From positions 682,001 to 746,000 of the forward strand of contig NZ_WEGH01000001.1 in the NCBI RefSeq assembly GCF_009604375.1: a stretch of 64,000 nt of DNA, written 5' to 3'. Within the stretch, counting starts at the first letter, position 1. Each line of letters begins with the position of its first letter. Shown piece after piece: positions 24,993 through 33,543 of this stretch. Origin of the DNA: Actinomadura macrotermitis. Its GTDB lineage: Bacteria; Actinomycetota; Actinomycetes; Streptosporangiales; Streptosporangiaceae. The notes under the pieces were generated by a model that was not told the origin of the DNA, ran no database searches, and worked only from the letters and a program-made list of their open reading frames with translations. Both the position numbers and the translations under genes were made by a program.

Positions 24993-26372
24993 ATGGAGCG
25001 CATGAGCGGACTGGACGCGGGCTTCTTCTTCGCCGAGTCCGAGAACACCCCCCTGCACATCGCGTCGGTGACGGTCTTCGAAGGGCCGGCGCCGTCGTAC
25101 GGGGAGGTGATCCGCGCCGTCCTCGCCAAACTCCCGGGCGTCCCGCGCTACCGGCAGCGGGTGCGCACCGTGCCGCTGCACCTCGGCAACCCCGTCTGGG
25201 TGGACGACCCGCACTTCAACATCCTCTACCACGTCCGGCACACCGCCGTCCCGGCGCCCGGCAGCCCCGAGCAGCTGCGCAACCTGGCCGGCCGGGTGCT
25301 GTCGCAGCGGCTGGACACCGCCAAGCCGCTCTGGGAGATCTGGCTGGTCGAGGGCCTGGAGAACGGCTGCTGGGCGGCCATCACCAAGGTCCACCACAGC
25401 GTCGTGGACGGCGTCGGCGGCGTCGACCTGCTGACCACGCTGTTCGACATCAGCCCCGAGTACGAGCTGCCCGAGCACGTGGAGCTGCCCGCGCCCGAGC
25501 CGAGCCCCTCGGACCTGGAGCTGCTCGCCGGGACCGCGCGCGACCGCGTCGCCGGCCCGCTCCGCCAGGCGGCGGGGATGCCGCGGCGGGCGCTCGGCCT
25601 GGCCAGCGTGCGGACGCTGCGCGGCATCGGCGTGGACGCGCCGCGCACGATCGGGCGGCTGGCCCGCCCGACCACCGGCTCGCTGAACGGGCCGCTCGGC
25701 CCGCACCGCCGGTGGACCTGGACGCACGCCGACCTGGACGAGATCCGCGGCATCCGCAAGTCGCTCGGCGGCACCGTCAACGACGTCGTCCTCGCCGCCG
25801 TCGCGCACGGCTTCCGCACGGTGCTGGAGGGCCGCGGCGAGCTGGCCGAGGACACGCTGGTGCGGACGCTGGTCCCGGTGTCGGTGCGGGCCGAGGCCGA
25901 GAAGGGCGAGCTGGCCAACAAGGTCTCGGGCGTCCTGGTGAACCTGCCGGTCGGCGAGCCCGACCCGCGCCGCCGGCTGTTCGAGGTCCGCCGCCAGATG
26001 GACGAGGTCAAGCGCTCGGGCGAGGCGGTCGGCGGCGAGGCCCTCGCCGCGCTCGCCGGGTTCGCGCCGACGCTGATGGCGCTCGGCTCGCGGTACGCGC
26101 TCAGCAGCAGCCAGCCGCTGCTGCAGACGGTGGTGACCAACGTGCCGGGGCCGGACTTCCCGCTGTACGTGCTCGGCCGCAAGCTGGTCGGGCTGTACCC
26201 GTTCGTGCCGCTCGCCCTCGGCATGCGCGCCGGGGTGGCGATCTTCTCCTACCAGGGGCGGCTCAGCTTCGGCATCACCGGCGACTTCGACGGCATGCCC
26301 GACCTGGACGTGCTGACCGAGGGGATCCGGGCCGGCTTCGACGAGCTGACCGCGGTGGCCGCCACCGGCTGA
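24993..26372 (+). CDS. WS/DGAT acyltransferase (first copy)
   Basis: The 459-aa enzyme belongs to the wax ester synthase/acyl-CoA:diacylglycerol acyltransferase family that makes triacylglycerol or wax esters from acyl-CoA. The catalytic HHxxxDG motif is intact (KVHHSVVDGVGGVDLLTTLF, about residues 134-140). Other family blocks are MERMSGLDAGFFFAE, PLWEIWLVEGLENGCW, LGGTVNDVVLAAVAHGFR, and TNVPGPDFPLYVLGRKL. Starts at 24984 (GTG), 24993 or 25002 are all possible; I chose the one giving MERMSGLDA. A second, similar gene follows 291 bp later, in which I see no gene. Confidence 0.92.
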   Translation: MERMSGLDAGFFFAESENTPLHIASVTVFEGPAPSYGEVIRAVLAKLPGVPRYRQRVRTVPLHLGNPVWVDDPHFNILYHVRHTAVPAPGSPEQLRNLAGRVLSQRLDTAKPLWEIWLVEGLENGCWAAITKVHHSVVDGVGGVDLLTTLFDISPEYELPEHVELPAPEPSPSDLELLAGTARDRVAGPLRQAAGMPRRALGLASVRTLRGIGVDAPRTIGRLARPTTGSLNGPLGPHRRWTWTHADLDEIRGIRKSLGGTVNDVVLAAVAHGFRTVLEGRGELAEDTLVRTLVPVSVRAEAEKGELANKVSGVLVNLPVGEPDPRRRLFEVRRQMDEVKRSGEAVGGEALAALAGFAPTLMALGSRYALSSSQPLLQTVVTNVPGPDFPLYVLGRKLVGLYPFVPLALGMRAGVAIFSYQGRLSFGITGDFDGMPDLDVLTEGIRAGFDELTAVAATG

Positions 26373-26663
26373 GCGCCGGCCGCCGGCCACGGACCACTGG
26401 CCGGATGTGGCCGATCCGGCGGCGCGCCGCGCCCCCTCCGTCACACCGGCACCATGCCCGGCACCCCGGGCGCCTACCGTGTTGTCCCAGCTCCGACGTG
26501 AGACCCCGGTCTGGACCACAGGCTTGTGGACGGTCCATGACCAAGCCGTCAAGTCGCGTCAGAGTATTTGTCAACGATCGTCACCGGGTGTTGGCTGGCG
26601 ATCCTCCACCCCTTTCCCGGCAACCCCCCACACAGCCCCGGCTGCAGAAGAAAAGGTGAGGCC

Positions 26664-28046
26664 GTGCATCGGATGAGCGGACTGGACGCCAGCTTCTATC
26701 TCCTGGAGGACGAGAACACCCCCCTGCACGTGGCATCGGTGATCGTCTTCGAGGGGCCCGCCCCCTCCTACGGCGACCTGATCCGGCAGGTCGTCGCCAA
26801 ACTCCCCCAGGTGCCCCGCTACCGGCAGCGCGTCCGCTCGGTGCCGCTGCACCTCGGGCGGCCGGTCTGGGTCGACGACCCGCACTTCCAGATCCTCTAC
26901 CACGTCCGGCACACCGCGCTGCCGCAGCCGGGCACCGACGAGCAGCTGCGCAACCTGGCCGGCCGGGTGCTCGCCCAGCGGCTGGACCCGGGCAAGCCGC
27001 TCTGGGAGATCTGGCTGGTCGAGGGGCTGGCCGACGGCCGCTGGGCGATGATCGCCAAGGTGCACCACTGCATGGTCGACGGCGTCGCCGGCATGGACCT
27101 GGCGACGATCATGTTCGACCTGTCCCCCGAGTACCGGCCGCCCGCCGAGATCCCGGCGTGGGAGCCGGGCCCAGGCCCCTCGGGCCTGGACCTGCTGCGC
27201 GACGCCGCGCAGCGCGGGGTGACCCAGCCGGTCCGCCAGCTCACCGACGTCGCGCGCGGCCTCGGCGGCGTCCGCGAGGTGCGCTCGCTGCGCGACTTCG
27301 CGCTCGGCCTGTCGCGCGCCACCGCGCGCTTCGCCCGCCCCTCGGCCGGCACCCTGAACGGCCCGATCGGCCCGCACCGCCGCTGGTGCTGGCAGGCGAT
27401 CCCGCTGGACGAGGCCAAGGAGATCCGCAAGGCGCTCGGCGGCACCGTCAACGACGTCGTCCTGGCGGCGGTGACCGCCGGGTACCGCGACCTGCTGGCC
27501 GGGCGGGGCGCGCTGGAGCCGGGCACGGTGGTGCGCTCGGCGGTGCCGGTGTCGGTCCGCGACACCGGGCAGCGCGGGGAGCTGAACAACCGCGTCGCGG
27601 CGGTGTTCGTCAACCTGCCCGCCGGGGAGGAGGACCCGCTGGAGCGGCTGCTGCGCGTCCGCGAGCAGACCGACGACGTCAAGCGCAGCAACCAGGCGGC
27701 GGGCACCAAGACGCTGACCCGGCTCACCGACACCGCGGTCGCGCCCGCGCTGCTGTCGCTCGGCGCGCGGCTGCCGGTCCGCCTGCGCCAGGACCTGGTG
27801 CAGACGGTGACGACCAACGTGCCCGGCCCCGACTTCCCGCTGTACGTCATGGGCCGCCGGGTGCTGGAGCTGCACCCGTACGTGCCGCTGACCGGCGGGA
27901 TCCGGGTGGCGACCGCGATCGTGTCCTACTGCGGGACGCTGTACTTCGGCATCACCGGCGACTTCGACGCGATGCCGGACCTGGACGTGCTGACCAAGGG
28001 CGTGCGGGGCGGCTTCGACGAGCTGCTGACCGCCGCGCGCCGCTGA
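26664..28046 (+). CDS. WS/DGAT acyltransferase (second copy)
   Basis: The 460-aa paralogue of the preceding gene has the same layout: HRMSGLDASFYLLEDENTPL, YRQRVRSVPLHLGRPVWVDD, KVHHCMVDGVAGMDLATIM with the active-site HHCMVDG at about 134-140, TLNGPIGPHRRWCWQAIPLD, LGGTVNDVVLAAVTAGYRDL and TNVPGPDFPLYVMGRRV. It should make triacylglycerol or wax esters. The GTG at 26664 is preceded by AAAAGGTGAGG, which decides the start; upstream in-frame codons would add unrelated residues. Amino-acid similarity to the first copy is high along the whole length, so tandem duplication is likely, though old. It is followed by a very strong terminator. Confidence 0.93.
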   Translation: MHRMSGLDASFYLLEDENTPLHVASVIVFEGPAPSYGDLIRQVVAKLPQVPRYRQRVRSVPLHLGRPVWVDDPHFQILYHVRHTALPQPGTDEQLRNLAGRVLAQRLDPGKPLWEIWLVEGLADGRWAMIAKVHHCMVDGVAGMDLATIMFDLSPEYRPPAEIPAWEPGPGPSGLDLLRDAAQRGVTQPVRQLTDVARGLGGVREVRSLRDFALGLSRATARFARPSAGTLNGPIGPHRRWCWQAIPLDEAKEIRKALGGTVNDVVLAAVTAGYRDLLAGRGALEPGTVVRSAVPVSVRDTGQRGELNNRVAAVFVNLPAGEEDPLERLLRVREQTDDVKRSNQAAGTKTLTRLTDTAVAPALLSLGARLPVRLRQDLVQTVTTNVPGPDFPLYVMGRRVLELHPYVPLTGGIRVATAIVSYCGTLYFGITGDFDAMPDLDVLTKGVRGGFDELLTAARR

Positions 28047-28049
28047 CGG

Positions 28050-28096
28050 GGGCCGGGTGCGGCGGGGCTCCGGACGAGCTCCGCCGCACCCGGCCC
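28050..28096 (+). terminator. 21-bp-stem terminator after the WS/DGAT genes
   Basis: The arm at 28050-28070 pairs with 28076-28096 over 21 positions with a single G-U, closing the 5-base loop CGGAC. It starts 4 bases after the WS/DGAT stop. There is no T-run, as is usual for actinomycete intrinsic terminators. Confidence 0.85.
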
Positions 28097-28199
28097 GATC
28101 GATCCGCCCGAGGCCCTACCCGATCTACCGTCACCGGAATATCCTGGTAAAAGACGGCCGATGGCCTCTGGCGGGAGGACTTCCCGGGAGGTGAGGGCG

Positions 28200-28778
28200 A
28201 TGCGCCGGACATGGCGGCGGCTCGGCCTGGAGCGCAACCCGCTGCGCCGGCGGATCGACCGGGTGCAGCGGGCGTTCGCTGTTGCGCTGCTGCTGCTGAC
28301 CCTGCTGATCGCGGTACCCGCCGGTGCCTGGAGCTGGCATCTGGCCTACTCCTCGGGCCTGCGCGCCGAGCAGGCCGAGCACGCGGCGCGCCACCGGGTG
28401 GTCGCCACCGTCACGGCCGCCGGCGGCATCGGCACCGCGGGCGACCGCTACGTCCACGAGACGGTCCGCGCGACCTGGACCGGGTCGGACGGTGTGGTGC
28501 GCACCGGCACGCTGCCGAGCTGGAAGAACGCCAGGGCCGGCGCCCGGCGGGCCATCTGGGTCGACCGGCAGGGCGTGCCCGTCGTCCGTCCCCGCCCGCA
28601 CAGCCGGACCGTCACCGACGCCGGCTACGCGGCCGTCGCCGGCGCCCTCGCCGCCGGGGCGCCGATGCTCGGCGCCTACCTGCTGCTCCGCCGCCGCTGC
28701 GACCGGCACCGCGCCGACCTGTGGGAGGCCGCCTGGGCCCGGATGGACGCCGACGCGGGCCACAATCGCCCTTCCTGA
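28200..28778 (+). CDS. Rv1733c-family two-TM membrane protein
   Basis: The 192-aa protein has a basic N-terminus RRLGLERNPLRRRIDRVQRA, a first TM segment AFAVALLLLTLLIAVPAGAW, an extracytoplasmic part of about 90 residues (YVHETVRATWTGSDGVVRTG, IWVDRQGVPVVRPRP), and a second TM AAVAGALAAGAPMLGAYLLL followed by RRRCDRH. This is the layout of the Rv1733c family found in multiple copies in actinomycetes; function unknown. GGGAGGTGA lies 8 nt upstream of the ATG at 28200, which is why that start is chosen over the upstream ones. It stands alone after the terminator. Confidence 0.82.
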   Translation: MRRTWRRLGLERNPLRRRIDRVQRAFAVALLLLTLLIAVPAGAWSWHLAYSSGLRAEQAEHAARHRVVATVTAAGGIGTAGDRYVHETVRATWTGSDGVVRTGTLPSWKNARAGARRAIWVDRQGVPVVRPRPHSRTVTDAGYAAVAGALAAGAPMLGAYLLLRRRCDRHRADLWEAAWARMDADAGHNRPS

Positions 28779-28803
28779 GCACGGCCCTTCCTGGGCTCCG
28801 GGA

Positions 28804-29592
28804 TCAGGCCCGCCGCCGCGCGGCCGGGACGACCAGCGGCGTCCCGGTCTCGGGGTCGTCGATCACCCGGCACGCCAGCCCGAAGACCTCCCGCACCAGC
28901 GCGGCCGTGACGACCTCGCCGGGCGCGCCCTCGGCGACGATCCGCCCGCCGCGCATCGCGATCAGGTGGGTGGCGTAGCGGGCGGCGTGGTTCAGGTCGT
29001 GCAGCACCGCGACCACGGTGCGGCCCTGCTCGTGCAGGGCGGCGCACAGGTCCAGGACCTCGATCTGGTGGGCGATGTCGAGGTAGGTGGTGGGCTCGTC
29101 CAGCAGCAGGATCGGGGTCTGCTGGGCGAGGGCCATCGCGATCCACACCCGCTGGCGCTGGCCGCCCGACAGCTCGTCCACCTCGCGCCCGGCCAGGTCC
29201 GCGACGCCGGTCGCGGCCATCGACCCGGCGACGACCCGCTCGTCCTCGGCCGACCACTGCCGCAGCAGGCCCTGGTGCGGGTAGCGGCCGCGCGCGACGA
29301 GGTCGGCGACGGTGATCCCGTCGGGCGCGATCGAGGACTGGGCGAGCAGGCCGAGCGTGCGGGCCAGCCGGCGGGCGGGCCAGGTCGCGAGCGCCGCGCC
29401 GTCCAGCACCAGCTCGCCCGCCTTCGGCCGCAGTACCCGGGCGAGCGCGCGCAGCAGGGTGGACTTGCCGCAGGCGTTCGGCCCGACGATCACGGTGAAC
29501 GAGCCGTCGGGCACCGCGACGTCCAGGTCCTCGGCGATGACGCGGCGGTCGTAGCCGAGGGTCAGCCCCGTGCCGTGCAGCCTGGTGTTCAC
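28804..29592 (-). CDS. siderophore ABC transporter ATP-binding protein
   Basis: The 262-aa ATPase is of the FepC/FecE class that energises ferric-siderophore import. Walker A is GPNACGKST (about residue 38), the signature motif LSGGQRQRVWIAMALAQQTP, Walker B ILLLDEPTTYLD, and the switch His lies in VAVLHDLNHAARY; the TTYLDIAHQIEVLDL form is typical of iron-siderophore ATPases. The GTG start overlaps the stop of the upstream permease (GTGA). It is the last gene of the minus-strand operon that begins at the IdeR box at about 31.65 kb, so iron should repress it. Confidence 0.93.
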   Translation of the reverse strand: MNTRLHGTGLTLGYDRRVIAEDLDVAVPDGSFTVIVGPNACGKSTLLRALARVLRPKAGELVLDGAALATWPARRLARTLGLLAQSSIAPDGITVADLVARGRYPHQGLLRQWSAEDERVVAGSMAATGVADLAGREVDELSGGQRQRVWIAMALAQQTPILLLDEPTTYLDIAHQIEVLDLCAALHEQGRTVVAVLHDLNHAARYATHLIAMRGGRIVAEGAPGEVVTAALVREVFGLACRVIDDPETGTPLVVPAARRRA

Positions 29593-30617
29593 AGTCGTCC
29601 CGTCCTTCGTTGGGTGATCAGCAGCCAGATCAGGTAGCCGCCGCCGACCAGGCCGGTGACCACGCCGGCCGGCAGCTGGTGGCCGGGGAAGGCGCGCTGG
29701 CCGAGCAGGTCGGCGGCGGTGAGCAGTGCCGCGCCCATGCAGAGCGACGGCAGCAGGTTCGGGCCGGGCGTGCGGGTGAGGCGGCGGGCGAGCTGCGGCG
29801 CGGTGAGCGCGACGAACGCGACCGGCCCCGCCGCCGCCGCGGCGAGCGCGACGAGCAGCACGGCGGCGGCGAGCAGCGCTACCCGGACGCGCCCGACGGG
29901 GACGCCGAGGCCGTGCGCGGCGTCGTCGCCCATCTCCAGCATCCGCAGCGGCCGGGCGCAGCCGAGCAGCACCGCCGGGACGAGCACGGCGAGCGCGGCC
30001 AGCAGCGGGCCGGTGTCGGCCCAGTCGCGGCCGTCCAGGCTGCCGGTCAGCCACAGGACGGCGCGCGCCGCGTCCTCGATCCGCGCCTCGGTGAGCAGGT
30101 AGCCGTTCACGCCGGTGAGGATCGCGGTGATGCCGACGCCGACGAGCACGAGCCGCTGGCCGTGCGCGCCGTGCCGGCCGGTCAGCGCGTAGATCAGCGC
30201 ACCGGCCGCGAGGGCCCCGGCGACCGCGCCGCCCGCCGCCGCCGCGCTGCCCGCGCCGAACAGCACGATCGCCGCCAGCACGCCGGTCGCCGCGCCCGAG
30301 CTGAGCCCGATGAAGTCGGGGCTGCCGAGCGGGTTGCGGGTGAGCGACTGGAAGATCGCCCCGGCCAGGCCGAGGGCGGCGCCGACGGCGAGCGCGGCCG
30401 CCGCGCGGGGCAGCCGGATCTGGCGGACGATGAAGGCGTCGGCGGGCGCGCCGTCCCCGGCGAGCGTGCGCAGCACCTCGGCCGGGGTGAGCCGGAACTC
30501 GCCGCTGCCGATCATCACCACGGCGAGCGCGACCGCGGCCACGGCCAGCAGCGCGGTGCATACGATCGCGCGCGGCCGGTACCGCAGCGAGACCCCGCCG
30601 GTCCGTACGAAGCTCAT
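29589..30617 (-). CDS. FecCD-family siderophore permease (second)
   Basis: The 342-aa membrane protein is of the BtuC/FecCD family, with about 9-10 hydrophobic segments. Landmarks: IRLPRAAAALAVGAALGLAG, FQSLTRNPLGSPDFIGLSSG, LVLVGVGITAILTGVNGYLL, the coupling-helix region GDDAAHGLGVPVGR, and AGPVAFVALTAPQLARRLTR. It forms the heteromeric channel with the neighbouring permease. Overlaps both neighbours by 4 bp (ATGA and GTGA), so translation of all three transporter genes is coupled. Confidence 0.92.
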   Translation of the reverse strand: MSFVRTGGVSLRYRPRAIVCTALLAVAAVALAVVMIGSGEFRLTPAEVLRTLAGDGAPADAFIVRQIRLPRAAAALAVGAALGLAGAIFQSLTRNPLGSPDFIGLSSGAATGVLAAIVLFGAGSAAAAGGAVAGALAAGALIYALTGRHGAHGQRLVLVGVGITAILTGVNGYLLTEARIEDAARAVLWLTGSLDGRDWADTGPLLAALAVLVPAVLLGCARPLRMLEMGDDAAHGLGVPVGRVRVALLAAAVLLVALAAAAAGPVAFVALTAPQLARRLTRTPGPNLLPSLCMGAALLTAADLLGQRAFPGHQLPAGVVTGLVGGGYLIWLLITQRRTGRL

Positions 30618-31630
30618 GCGCCTGCCTTCCTGCGGCGGACGAAGTAGAGGAAGAAGGGGCCGCCGAGCACGACCGTCACGACGCCGGCCTGCAGCTCGGA
30701 GGGGCGGACCAGGACCCGCCCGAGGACGTCGGCGCCGAGCATCAGCACCGGCGCGAGGACCGCGCTGTAGGGCAGCAGCCAGCGCAGGTCGGGCCCGGTC
30801 AGCGCGCGCACCAGGTGCGGGACCATCAGCCCGACGAACACGATCGGGCCGCAGGCGGCGGTCGCGGCGCCGCAGAGCAGCGTCACCGCCGCGATGGCCG
30901 CGATCCGCGTCCGGGCGGGTCTGGCGCCGAGGCCGCGCGCGGCGTCGTCGCCGAGCGCCAGGGCGTTCATCGGCCGCGCCAGCGCGAGCGCCAGCACGGC
31001 GCCCACCAGCACGAACGGGGCGAGGCGGGCGACGGTGGAGCCCTGCGCGGAGGCCAGGGAGCCGACCGTCCAGAAGCGCATCCGGTCCAGCGACTCGGTG
31101 TCCAGCAGCTGCACCGCGTTCACGTACGAGTAGAGGGCGGCGTTCAGCGCCGCGCCGGCGAGCGCGAGCCGCGCCGGGGTGGCGCCGCGCCCGCCGCCGA
31201 CGGCGTAGAGCAGCACCGCGACGGTCCCCGCCCCCGCGAACGCGAACCACACCAGGCCGAGGAAGGAGGTGACACCGAGGAACGACAGCGCCGACACGAC
31301 GGCGGCCGACGCGCCGGCGTTGATGCCGAGCACGCCGGGGTCGGCGAGGGGGTTGCGGGTGAGCGCCTGCATCACCGCGCCCGCGAGGCCGAGCGCGACC
31401 CCGGCGAGCAGGCCGAGCAGCGTGCGCGGCAGGCGCATCTGGTGCACCACGGTGTAGGCGGGCGAGGCGGCGTCGGTCAGCCCGGCCCACACCTGCCCGG
31501 CCGGCAGCGGCCGGGCGCCGACGGCGAGGCTGAGGGCCAGGACGCCGGACAGGATCAGCAGCGCGCCGAGCAGCCCGGCGGCCCGCCGGGGACGGGCGGG
31601 CGCCGAGGTCACGGCCTGGATGAGGGTCAC
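30614..31630 (-). CDS. FecCD-family siderophore permease (first)
   Basis: The 338-aa membrane protein is of the FecCD family: MRLPRTLLGLLAGVALGLAG, MQALTRNPLADPGVLGINAG (the conserved NPLADP block), RMRFWTVGSLASAQGSTVAR, GDDAARGLGARPARTR and CGPIVFVGLMVPHLVRALTG. It pairs with the following permease to import a ferric siderophore. It is the first gene of the operon and is divergent from the binding-protein gene, sharing an IdeR-like operator in the 96-bp gap. Confidence 0.93.
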   Translation of the reverse strand: MTLIQAVTSAPARPRRAAGLLGALLILSGVLALSLAVGARPLPAGQVWAGLTDAASPAYTVVHQMRLPRTLLGLLAGVALGLAGAVMQALTRNPLADPGVLGINAGASAAVVSALSFLGVTSFLGLVWFAFAGAGTVAVLLYAVGGGRGATPARLALAGAALNAALYSYVNAVQLLDTESLDRMRFWTVGSLASAQGSTVARLAPFVLVGAVLALALARPMNALALGDDAARGLGARPARTRIAAIAAVTLLCGAATAACGPIVFVGLMVPHLVRALTGPDLRWLLPYSAVLAPVLMLGADVLGRVLVRPSELQAGVVTVVLGGPFFLYFVRRRKAGA

Positions 31631-31653
31631 GGGGGCTCCTGCTGGACATCGAG

Positions 31654-31675
31654 TTAGGTTAGGTTAACCTAACCT
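31654..31675. promoter_or_regulatory. IdeR/DtxR-type iron box between divergent siderophore genes
   Basis: TTAGGTTAGGTTAACCTAA (31654-31672) matches the 19-bp IdeR/DtxR consensus TTAGGTTAGSCTAACCTAA at 18 of 19 positions. A 20-bp perfect palindrome covers 31656-31675. Placed 24 bp from the permease start and 52 bp from the binding-protein start, it should let iron-loaded IdeR repress both directions. Confidence 0.92.
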
Positions 31676-31726
31676 CGATCATGGCCCCATGCGGGGGTCA
31701 TTAATGCGCAATGAGAACGGACCGAA

Positions 31727-32746
31727 ATGTCGAAGACCCGTGGTCAGCATCCCTCCCGCCGCGCCCTGCTCGCCGCCGGCGGCGCCCTCGCCCTCGGCGC
31801 CCTGCTCGGCGCCTGCGGCGGCACCGGTGCGGCCGAGACGTCCGGCGGCGGCGCCTGGACCTTCACCGACGACCGCGGGCAGCGGATCGAGCTGAAGTCC
31901 CGGCCCTCCCGTGTGGTCGCCTACGTCGGCGCCGCCGCCGCGCTGCACGACTTCGGTGTCACCGACCAGATCGTCGGCGTCTACGGCCCGGCCAAGCGCG
32001 CCGACGGCAGCCGCGACCCGCAGGTCGGCGAGGTGGACGTGGACAAGACCACGATCGTCGGCAACGCCTACGGCGAGTTCGACATCGAGAAGTACGCGCG
32101 GCTGCGGCCCGAGCTGCTGGTCGACCACATGTTCGTCAAGGACACGCTGTTCTACGTCCCGGCCGAGAGCAAGGACAAGATCCTCGGCCTGGCGCCCTCG
32201 GTCGCCACCTCCACCGGCGCCCTCCCGCTGCCGAAGCCGATCGAGCGCTACGGCGCGCTCGCCGCCGCCCTCGGCGCCGACCCCAGGTCGGCCAAGGTGA
32301 CCGCCGACAAGGCCCGCTTCGAGAAGGCGGCCGAGGAGCTGCGCGCGGCCGCCAAGGCGAACGGCGGGCTGAAGGTGCTGGCCGCGTCGGCGAGCCCGGA
32401 CCTGTTCTACGCCTCCAACCCGGGCATGAACTCCGACCTCATCTACTTCAAGGAGCTCGGGCTCGACATCATCACCCCCGGCAAGCTCGGCAAGGACGGC
32501 TACTTCGAGAGCCTCAGCTGGGAGAACGCCGGCAAGTACAAGGCCGACCTGATCCTGCTGGACGCCCGCACCCAGGCGCTGCAGCCGAAGGACCTCGGCG
32601 GCAAGCCGACCTGGAAGGAGCTGCCGGCGGTCAAGGCGGGCCAGGTCGTGCCGTGGGACGCCGAGCCCCGCTTCTCCTACGCGGGCGCCGCGCCAATCCT
32701 GGAGAACCTCGCCAAGGCCGTCCGCTCGGCGAAGAAGGCCGGCTGA
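31727..32746 (+). CDS. ferric-siderophore binding lipoprotein
   Basis: The 339-aa substrate-binding protein has a Tat-like basic N-terminus (PSRRALLAAGG) and lipobox LLGAC (Cys30). Its mature part is of the FepB/FhuD class: TDDRGQRIELKSRPSRVVAY, AALHDFGVTDQIVGVYGP, YARLRPELLVDHMF, then YFKELGLDIITPGKLGKDGY and QVVPWDAEPRFSYAGAAPIL. It captures the ferric siderophore for the FecCD permeases on the other side of the iron box. The stop overlaps the start of the siderophore-interacting protein (TGATG), coupling uptake to iron release. Confidence 0.92.
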   Translation: MSKTRGQHPSRRALLAAGGALALGALLGACGGTGAAETSGGGAWTFTDDRGQRIELKSRPSRVVAYVGAAAALHDFGVTDQIVGVYGPAKRADGSRDPQVGEVDVDKTTIVGNAYGEFDIEKYARLRPELLVDHMFVKDTLFYVPAESKDKILGLAPSVATSTGALPLPKPIERYGALAAALGADPRSAKVTADKARFEKAAEELRAAAKANGGLKVLAASASPDLFYASNPGMNSDLIYFKELGLDIITPGKLGKDGYFESLSWENAGKYKADLILLDARTQALQPKDLGGKPTWKELPAVKAGQVVPWDAEPRFSYAGAAPILENLAKAVRSAKKAG

Positions 32747-33543
32747 TGTACGTCTACCTGGACCTGCGCGTCGCCCGCACCGAGCGGGTGAGCCCGTCGA
32801 TGGTGCGGGTCACCCTGACCGGCGACCGCGTGGACGAGTTCGCCTCCGGCGGCCGCGACCAGCGGTTCAAGCTGTTCCTGCCGCACCCGCACCAGGACGC
32901 ACCGGTCGTCCCGCCGATCACCGACGACTCCTGGTTCGCCGCCTGGCAGGCCATGGACGCCGCCGAGCGCGCCGTCATGCGCACCTACACCGTCCGCGCG
33001 CAGCGGCCGGGCGAGCTCGACGTGGACTTCGCGCTGCACGGCGACGGCGGCCCGGCGTCCCGCTGGGCGGCGTCGGCGGTGCCGGGCGACCGGGTGGGCG
33101 TGCTCGGCCCGGCGTCGGCGGAGAACGAGGCGATCGACTTCCGCCCACCCCCGGACGCCACGACCTACCTCCTGGCAGCCGACGAGACCGCGCTGCCCGC
33201 CGTCGCGGGCATCCTCGCCTGGCTGCCTCCGGGCGCCAGGGCCCTCGTCTGGATCGAGGGCGCCCGCCAGGACCTGGCCACCGAGGCCGACGCCGAGATC
33301 ACCTGGGTCGTGCCGGGCGGCACCGTCCCCGCCGTCCGCGCCGCCGCCCTGCCCCCGATCGACTACGCCTGGATCGCCGGCGAGTCCGGCGGCGTCAAGG
33401 CGCTGCGCCGCCACCTGGTGAACGAACGCGGCCTGGACCGCCGCGCCGTGAAATTCACCGGCTACTGGCGGCGCGGCTCGTCGGAGGAGGACATGCTCGC
33501 CGAGGTCGTCGCGGGCGGCACCCCGCACCTGGACGAGGACTGA
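32746..33543 (+). CDS. siderophore-interacting protein (ViuB/SIP-type ferric reductase)
   Basis: The 265-aa cytoplasmic flavoprotein is of the SIP family, which reduces the imported ferric siderophore using NAD(P)H and FAD to release iron. The FAD-binding RTYTVRAQRPGELDVDFALH and GPASRWAASAVPGDRVGVLG are diagnostic, as are YLLAADETALPAVAGILAWL, YAWIAGESGGVKALRRHLVN and the C-terminal KFTGYWRRGSSEEDM. It begins inside the stop of the binding-protein gene. It meets the DUF72 gene tail to tail with no bases between the stops. Confidence 0.93.
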   Translation: MYVYLDLRVARTERVSPSMVRVTLTGDRVDEFASGGRDQRFKLFLPHPHQDAPVVPPITDDSWFAAWQAMDAAERAVMRTYTVRAQRPGELDVDFALHGDGGPASRWAASAVPGDRVGVLGPASAENEAIDFRPPPDATTYLLAADETALPAVAGILAWLPPGARALVWIEGARQDLATEADAEITWVVPGGTVPAVRAAALPPIDYAWIAGESGGVKALRRHLVNERGLDRRAVKFTGYWRRGSSEEDMLAEVVAGGTPHLDED

